NCBI RefSeq assembly: GCF_028453695.1
Contig: NC_135782.1
Span: 11,408,001 to 11,472,000, forward strand
DNA from: Augochlora pura
Taxonomy: Eukaryota > Arthropoda > Insecta > Hymenoptera > Halictidae
Direction: 5' to 3'
Length of the DNA: 64,000 nt
This document shows, piece by piece, positions 58,401 to 64,000 of the stretch (within the stretch, counting starts at the first letter, position 1; each line of letters begins with the position of its first letter). Made by a program: the position numbers and the translations under genes. A model generated the notes under the pieces. It had not been told where the DNA came from and did no database searches. It saw only the letters and a program-made list of their open reading frames with translations.

Positions 58401-59127
58401 GAAGCGATCGCGGTGACTCGCCATGGTCTACGGAGAAAATCGTGGACGTTCTTGACGAAAACGGACTAAACCGATAACGGGCCGTTTCTTTGCCGGATAA
58501 TTACGCTGCCCGGCGATTTAGCGATCGATCCTCGGTTTTTCGAAAAAAGACGCTCCCGAGGACGGTCACAAATGATCGTCCGCTCCGCTCTTGATGGGCC
58601 CAGGTTGCGGAGCTGGCTGCGGCGTTATGCATTCGCGGAGCTACAAGTTAGTACGGTTGCGAGATTTGAAGAATGTCAGAGCATTATTTTGTACTAGAAG
58701 CTCTAAACGCCAGGGGTGAATTAGGTATATTGTAAATATACTCCAAGTACTTTGTTTAAAAAAACAGCACTTTCAAACCTCTCTGGACCGAACTTTTGTC
58801 GATGGTTTTTGTCTATAAACAACTTGCAAGGCATTTACTTTGATATTTTAGGTGGACGGTGCTATTAACTATTATTAATATTATGAGTTACCTCGGACAC
58901 CTTATGTAATTAAGACGAATATATACGTCATCTTCTGAGGAAGCTAAAATTATTTGGTAACACCTCGTTATATTAGCATTCGACCTGAAAGTTGCACGGG
59001 TCTATGGAAGGTTAAGTATACTCGAATTTTAGTCCAATAAGATCGAATCTTTTATAGGCATTATATCAGAAATCCTTATATTATATTATCATTACATTAA
59101 ATCTTTCTATTCACTCTTTTTCCTAAC
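55414..59127. other. Unassigned DNA, CpG-rich at 57950-58680
   Basis: The block at 57950-58680 is CpG-rich with no domain-bearing frame. The rest is AT-rich. CAGGTAAGG at about 55822 is a donor-like match with no supporting exon. Confidence 0.4.
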
Positions 59128-59364
59128 TCTGTTCACTAGAAGCCATTTTATCTTACAATTTAAAGTAGTTTCTATGAACTATAGTATTCTCATTCCACAT
59201 ACCTCACTGCATTTTATAGATACGATTTTGAATTTTGTGACTCAAGCAACGAATATAAAAGACTAAATGAAACATACACATACTCGACGATGTTAAAATT
59301 ATTTTTAAATGTGATGTTATAATTTCTTATGATACCACAAAGTCACTACTCGAGGGCAACGTGT
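59128..59364 (-). mobile_element. Family A TTAA element, diverged inverted copy
   Basis: 237 bp. The left end CTCTGTTCACTAGAAGCCAT and interior AGTATTCTCATTCCACATAC and CTGCATTTTATAGATAC follow the inverted family A plan. The right end AAGTCACTACTCGAGGGCAA matches the inverse of the A left end. Both target sites are decayed (CTAA and TTGC). Non-coding and probably old. Confidence 0.7.
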
Positions 59365-61746
59365 TGCAAGTAATTTATGTTGCAATTCATAATTAAATTC
59401 TACACGCATCTACCTGTCGCTATAGTCTTCTTAGTATACTTTATAGTACATTGTCAGACCTGGAACAATATTTTCTGTCTCATTCAGTTTTCTATTCGGT
59501 TGATAAAGTTCGATCAAATTTAGTATTACATCGTCTTGTCGAAATTACCGGGTTTAAATAAAGCCATTAAGGTATTCGTATCGATTCCCGAATGACTCGG
59601 GAAAATTACAAGCCGGAGCATCGCAAATAAGGAAACAGACAGAGAGACCGTGGGCATTTTAAGCCCGTCCTCGGGCCCGAAGCTGGCGCTTCTTGAACTC
59701 GGTTTCTCTCTTCGAGGATGTGGAGGGCTCTCGAGGCCCCGACGCGAGGCGGCGCGAGGCGGCGCGCGGTTTTGTAAGAATTTCCGATGCTCTTTTATAT
59801 CTGTTTGCCACGGGTGTTTGCACAGACACGAGAGCACGTCCTTCTTCTCGGCCGTGGAATCGTGCGAATGGACACTCGATACGGAGGGAAAAAGTGTTTA
59901 AAAATAAGACTTTGTTGATTTTGTAAGGTATACTATTTCGAGCACGGAAAAGGAAAGGAATTTTAATGAAGTTTCCAGTGGTCGAGAATGGAAATCGTGT
60001 AATTGTATTTCCCGAGAGAACCAATCTAATTGTGCTTTTTATAACACCCGACACATTTGATGTTTTTCAAATTGTTGACATTATGAGGACGCTTTTAATG
60101 CGAGTTAATGAATTTGGTTGGCTTGAGCGTAGGATGTAATTGCATTGCGGATTTTATGCATTCGTGACAGAGACAGAAAACACACTCAAGAAGCTCAAGA
60201 ATAGTTTTGTTAATTTGAACTCTTTAAAATTATTGAGAACAGTGATAGATGTCTGTAAATATTCTGCAACTTGCAATAAATGATGACAGTTTTTTATTCT
60301 GTTTGCAAATCTGCAGTCTTGTTATCATAAAAATGGTAAAGAATCTAAATATATTTATTGCCATTCTTAAAGAGCGACAAACTAGATGATACTTTTTTTT
60401 TATTAAAAAGCAATATACACTAAAATATTCACTTTAATAATAGGTAGCTTGTCTGATCTAAAAAATCTATTCGCATACGCTACACTAGTTAAATAACAGT
60501 ACATTTTACAGACAGAACTAAAGTCACAGTCAAAGTTAGCTATTATTCGATTTGCTTTGCATAAATATTTAAATATTATAGATAACTATTCGAAAGAATT
60601 TTTTAAATCGAATGTTTCATTCGGACAAGGATTATTTATTATTCGCCATAAAGTGCTCTACCACTTATTCGAATGACAATTTATTTATCAGAATAATTCG
60701 TAATTCGAATGATTATTCATTATTCATATAATTCTATATTGAAATAAAATCACATCTGTATAAAAAATACCTCCTTAATTCAATAAATTCTTATTCGGAT
60801 AAATTTCGATCTCGACAAATTTATACCAATAACATTTTATTTACTATAGCCTTTATCTGTTATTTGTCAGCCGAATAAAATTTTGCCCAGCTCGGCGGAC
60901 AGATCGAAATAAAATGTACAATCTTACAAATTTTATTATCGCGTCAGACCTATCATTCTTGACGAATAATGTTTTTCGCACCCTTTAAACCATTAAACGC
61001 AAACGATGCTATGCGGGTCGCATTAAAAGCCGGTAATAATTATAATTTCAACCCCATCATTTTCATCTCGAAGGAGGCCGCAACGGAACACGTGTTTCAA
61101 AGCCGAAAGCTGAACGAGCCACGTAGCGGATTCGATTATATTCAATTACACGCGCGAAGTAATTATCGTCGTGGACGGTTTTGAACGGCGGAATGTGGTT
61201 TTAGGTGTAGCCGGGTTATACACGGACGGCAAGGAAGCACACGGTGCCGCGAAAGAAATGGCCACAGCGTCGTGACAAAAATCCGCTGTCCGTGACGCGC
61301 GAGCGTACCCGTAAATTTCTTCGCCGCAATAACAGGGAATTATCGTTATTTCGTCTTAATAGTAATTCCCCCGAGCTTCCCGTCCCGCCCGGGCTGCATT
61401 AAGTCCAACCTTTAATGACGGCGATACACTGATTAATATTAAGTACTTTCTCTTGTACGCTAGAAAGCGGTTTATCACTATGGAAAACCGAATAAATTTT
61501 GCGGTGAACGGATCGAGTATGATATCGCAATGTTTTAAGACCGTTATGACTCTCGATGGATTCTGCACGCACGACGGTGTCGCGATTCCAGCGACAGAAA
61601 TTGAAAGTTATGAATCCGATGGATCATTCTCGGGTAATTGTAAATTAGCCGTGAGGTTAACTTGAATCGTAGATAATTGTCACACAAGTTTACTGCGCTG
61701 GCAATGGTACCGAAGATTGTATGCGCTTATATACATCAACTGTTAA
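59365..61746. other. Unassigned DNA; CpG-rich at 59560-59900 and 60960-61680
   Basis: Overlapping frames on both strands at 59526-60054 reflect a GC-rich repeat-like patch (GCGAGGCGGCGCGAGGCGGC). TTATTCGAATAA-type motifs cluster at 60590-60890. No supported gene. Confidence 0.4.
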
Positions 61747-61939
61747 CCCTTTGTGATCGAGTGGTGACTCTGTGGCACCACTAAAATTTTTCTATCACGT
61801 TCCAAAATAATCTTCATACTGCTAAATTCGTATTTAAAAAATTGTAAATATAAATACACTTTGTCGCACATAATAGAGACATTGTTAGTCAGTAAAATTA
61901 TTTTAGATTTTCAGTTAAAATGGCTTTGAGTACAAAGGG
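61747..61939 (+). mobile_element. Family A TTAA element
   Basis: 193 bp between TTAA at 61743-61746 and 61940-61943. The left end CCCTTTGTGATCGAGTGGTG is followed by ACTCTGTGGCACCACTAAAA and CTATCACGTTCC. The right end is GGCTTTGAGTACAAAGGG. Slightly shorter in the middle than other copies. Non-coding. Confidence 0.85.
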
Positions 61940-62041
61940 TTAAAATCGAGGGGTGTTCTAGTACGAGTCTTATTATTATTTAATTTGAGAATTATACTTT
62001 TAACATTTTCTTCAAGTATATAATTTTAATTGTACAGAATG

Positions 62042-62362
62042 TTGTGCAATTTTATTGTAGACTTTTCATTGCATAAAATATTGTGCAATTATATTGTAGA
62101 TTTTTAATTATACAAAATATTGTACAATTTTATTATGCAATTTTAGCTATATAAAACATGTTTTATATTGGCCAGTTTTATGGTATAATTTCATTTATGC
62201 GAAATATTGTGCAATTATATGGTAGATTTTTAATTATACAAAATATTGTGCAACGTTCTCGTATATCTTTAACTGTGCAAAACATTGTCCAATTTTGCTA
62301 TATGATTGTGAAAATACTGTGGAGTTTTATTTGTACAATTTTAATTATAAAAAATTTGTGCA
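62042..62362. repeat. Minisatellite, period 39 bp
   Basis: About eight units built on TTGTGCAATTATATTGTAGA then TTTTTAATTATACAAAATA. One unit is 48 bp. A 73-residue open frame (62158-62379) results from the multiple-of-three period and has 13-residue repeats (NIVQ...). No evidence of coding function. Confidence 0.9.
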
Positions 62363-62379
62363 ATAATTGCAAAAATTGA

Positions 62380-64000
62380 TGGAATGAAACTTTTTTTGAA
62401 ATAGGAAGTTCTTATCTACGGCCCTGGCAGATTAGTTTATCATTATTAACTATGTAAGATACTTTTTTAACTGATCTTTGTTATCTGTGTGCCTTTCAAA
62501 ATAGCTTCAATCAACTGGCATTAATTAATGACTTGTTTTTTTTTGGTACAGGTTTCAAATCATTCCAATTAAAAATTCCTCTGGTTCTTTTTATTTTAGC
62601 TATTTCAACGGTATAACCTTGAGACGAAAACCATAGACGCGGTGAAATGCCATTCCTTACAAATACTTTTCAATAAAACTAATTGACAAAAGTAACTGAA
62701 AAATGTCACTGCGTTACGATCATTAAAATGTAATCTATAAATGATAAAATGTTAGAAAAACAAGTGAAATAAATTAAAATGTTACTATAATTTAACTTAA
62801 ATTATTTTAACAGTAAATTTGGCCAGTAAAAAATATTCATTTAATTATTTGCACAATTTATAATTTATATTTATTTTTATAAATAGTTGACGTCCGTAAA
62901 AGCGTTCTGCAAAAATTTATTTTTGACATAGAGATATATTTATAACGAGAAATATTATTAAGGATGCTTGTTGTAAGGCGAAATTGATTGGAAGAACACA
63001 GGAATATTAAATTGTCTTTTCATAAATTAGAGAATCCATGTCAATGATAAATTCCTGCACACTCGTCCTTTCGCCACCATATAAATATATAACCCTGGGC
63101 TCGACGCAGTTAAAAATACCGAAATGAAGCAATTATCAAGGCGCGCCGCCCCTCGGGGGTTGATTGCAATCCCGGTTACAAAGAAAAAGAAATCGTGTAG
63201 CTGGAAAGATCATGTAAATCCATCCGGAGGGACCGTCGAACGGTGTCGAGCATTTCAACGGTCCATATCTCGTGTTCGAATCTTTTCGACTCTTTGATTT
63301 TCTTTACGTCTTATCGGGATTGTAAACTCGGTTTAGCCGAGGATTTTAGTAAACCACGGTACGATACAAGGCTTTAGTATGCATGTAATTTCTAAATTGT
63401 GATTCCTAATGTGCAGTCTTATTTTTTGAGGTTATTTTGTATAGATGAGCTCCGGAAAACTAAAATATGCGATCAAGATATACTCTACGGTCAATATAAA
63501 ATTTATTCATATTATTTTATACATATTATTCGTTTATATTATTTTATTATTTACTTTTCTTTTAATTTTTTTATTATATTATTTATTAACAGTAATATTA
63601 GTATTAACTTATTTAATTTAATTTTTGTATACGTTTCTGTAGAATTTACTTTGCACAGAACAACTTTGCAAGTACAAGTAGTAAATTATAATTAAAAAGA
63701 AAAACCGTTTTCTCAGAGATGAAAACGTCTATATTTTATAAATGTACCGCCAACCATTTAAACGTATTAGCATACATGCTGATTTAGTATAAATTGTAAT
63801 TATTCATTCATTTTAGCTAATGTTTTACGTTTATTAAGTTTTATAGTATCATATTGTCAAAAGTATATATCAAGTTATCGGCGTTTGTTATTTATACAAT
63901 TAGGTTATCCCATTCATTGCATTTTGTTCATTGAAAACATATAAGCTCAGTTTATTTCGTACGATATGTTTCCGAAATATCAGAAATAATAGAAAAATTC
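62380..64000. other. Unassigned DNA, CpG-richer at 63060-63370
   Basis: No gene, RNA or recognised repeat. AT-rich at both sides of the CpG-richer part. Confidence 0.45.

Noticed and set aside
59526..60054. Four overlapping frames on both strands
   Set aside because: Produced by a GC-rich stretch; similar lengths on both strands argue against any one being coding.
1..64000. CRISPR arrays, bacterial operons, ribosome binding sites or prophage features
   Set aside because: The sequence is eukaryotic nuclear in character (intron-containing tRNA genes, MITEs, mariner), and the tandem arrays lack the spacer structure of CRISPR.

Overview
The window looks like nuclear DNA of an insect, most plausibly a hymenopteran (bee, ant or wasp). 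This rests on three things: AT-rich sequence broken by CpG-rich blocks, two intron-containing tRNA-Leu(CAA) genes, and a repeat load of mariner-type and TTAA-flanked (piggyBac-type) elements. The species cannot be named from the sequence. I find no protein-coding host gene that I can support. Apart from transposase remnants, the open frames are short, lack recognisable domains and are what chance or in-frame minisatellites would give. The window is best read as intergenic or deep-intronic.

TTAA-flanked elements dominate. At least 20 elements or fragments, mostly 170-320 bp, begin and end at TTAA and fall into several families: CCCTTTGCACTCG (A), CCCCTTGCCGTGC (B), CACGTTCTATGCCG (C), CACGTTGACNCCGGCG (D), CACGTTCACGCCGG (E), and smaller groups. 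One 1.5-kb member (10861-12379) still holds a decayed piggyBac transposase. Its termini match two short D elements at 33.9 and 54.8 kb, so it identifies a likely source of mobilisation. Elements repeatedly sit in each other's TTAA sites: three in a row at 10.36-12.38 kb, two in a row at 23.1-23.6 kb, and one inside another at 37.6-38.0 kb. Many carry a palindrome close to ACCACCGGTGGT just inside the terminus.

Other mobile DNA: a 921-bp mariner copy (19535-20455) with perfect 31-bp terminal repeats but a broken, internally deleted transposase; an 80-bp mariner-like element that is almost only terminal repeats (38817-38896); two lone mariner-like ends flanking the triple TTAA cluster; a non-LTR retrotransposon RNase H remnant (27.4-27.7 kb); a candidate solo LTR (44.36-44.91 kb); a foldback-type repeat with three copies; and two large inverted repeats near 8.1-8.6 kb.

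Functional RNA genes: two tRNA-Leu(CAA) genes on the + strand, 11 kb apart, with identical exons and different introns of 36 and 37 nt. Two tRNA-derived remnants lie at 14.1 and 40.8 kb.

Simple repeats: minisatellites with periods near 9, 25, 27, 32, 33, 39 and 112 bp, several microsatellites, and scattered clusters of a TTATTCGAATAA-like motif (30.8-31.4, 32.5-32.8, 33.9-34.8, 48.8-48.9 and 60.6-60.9 kb). The CpG-rich blocks between the repeats may be regulatory or untranslated sequence, but nothing in them can be called a gene from sequence alone.
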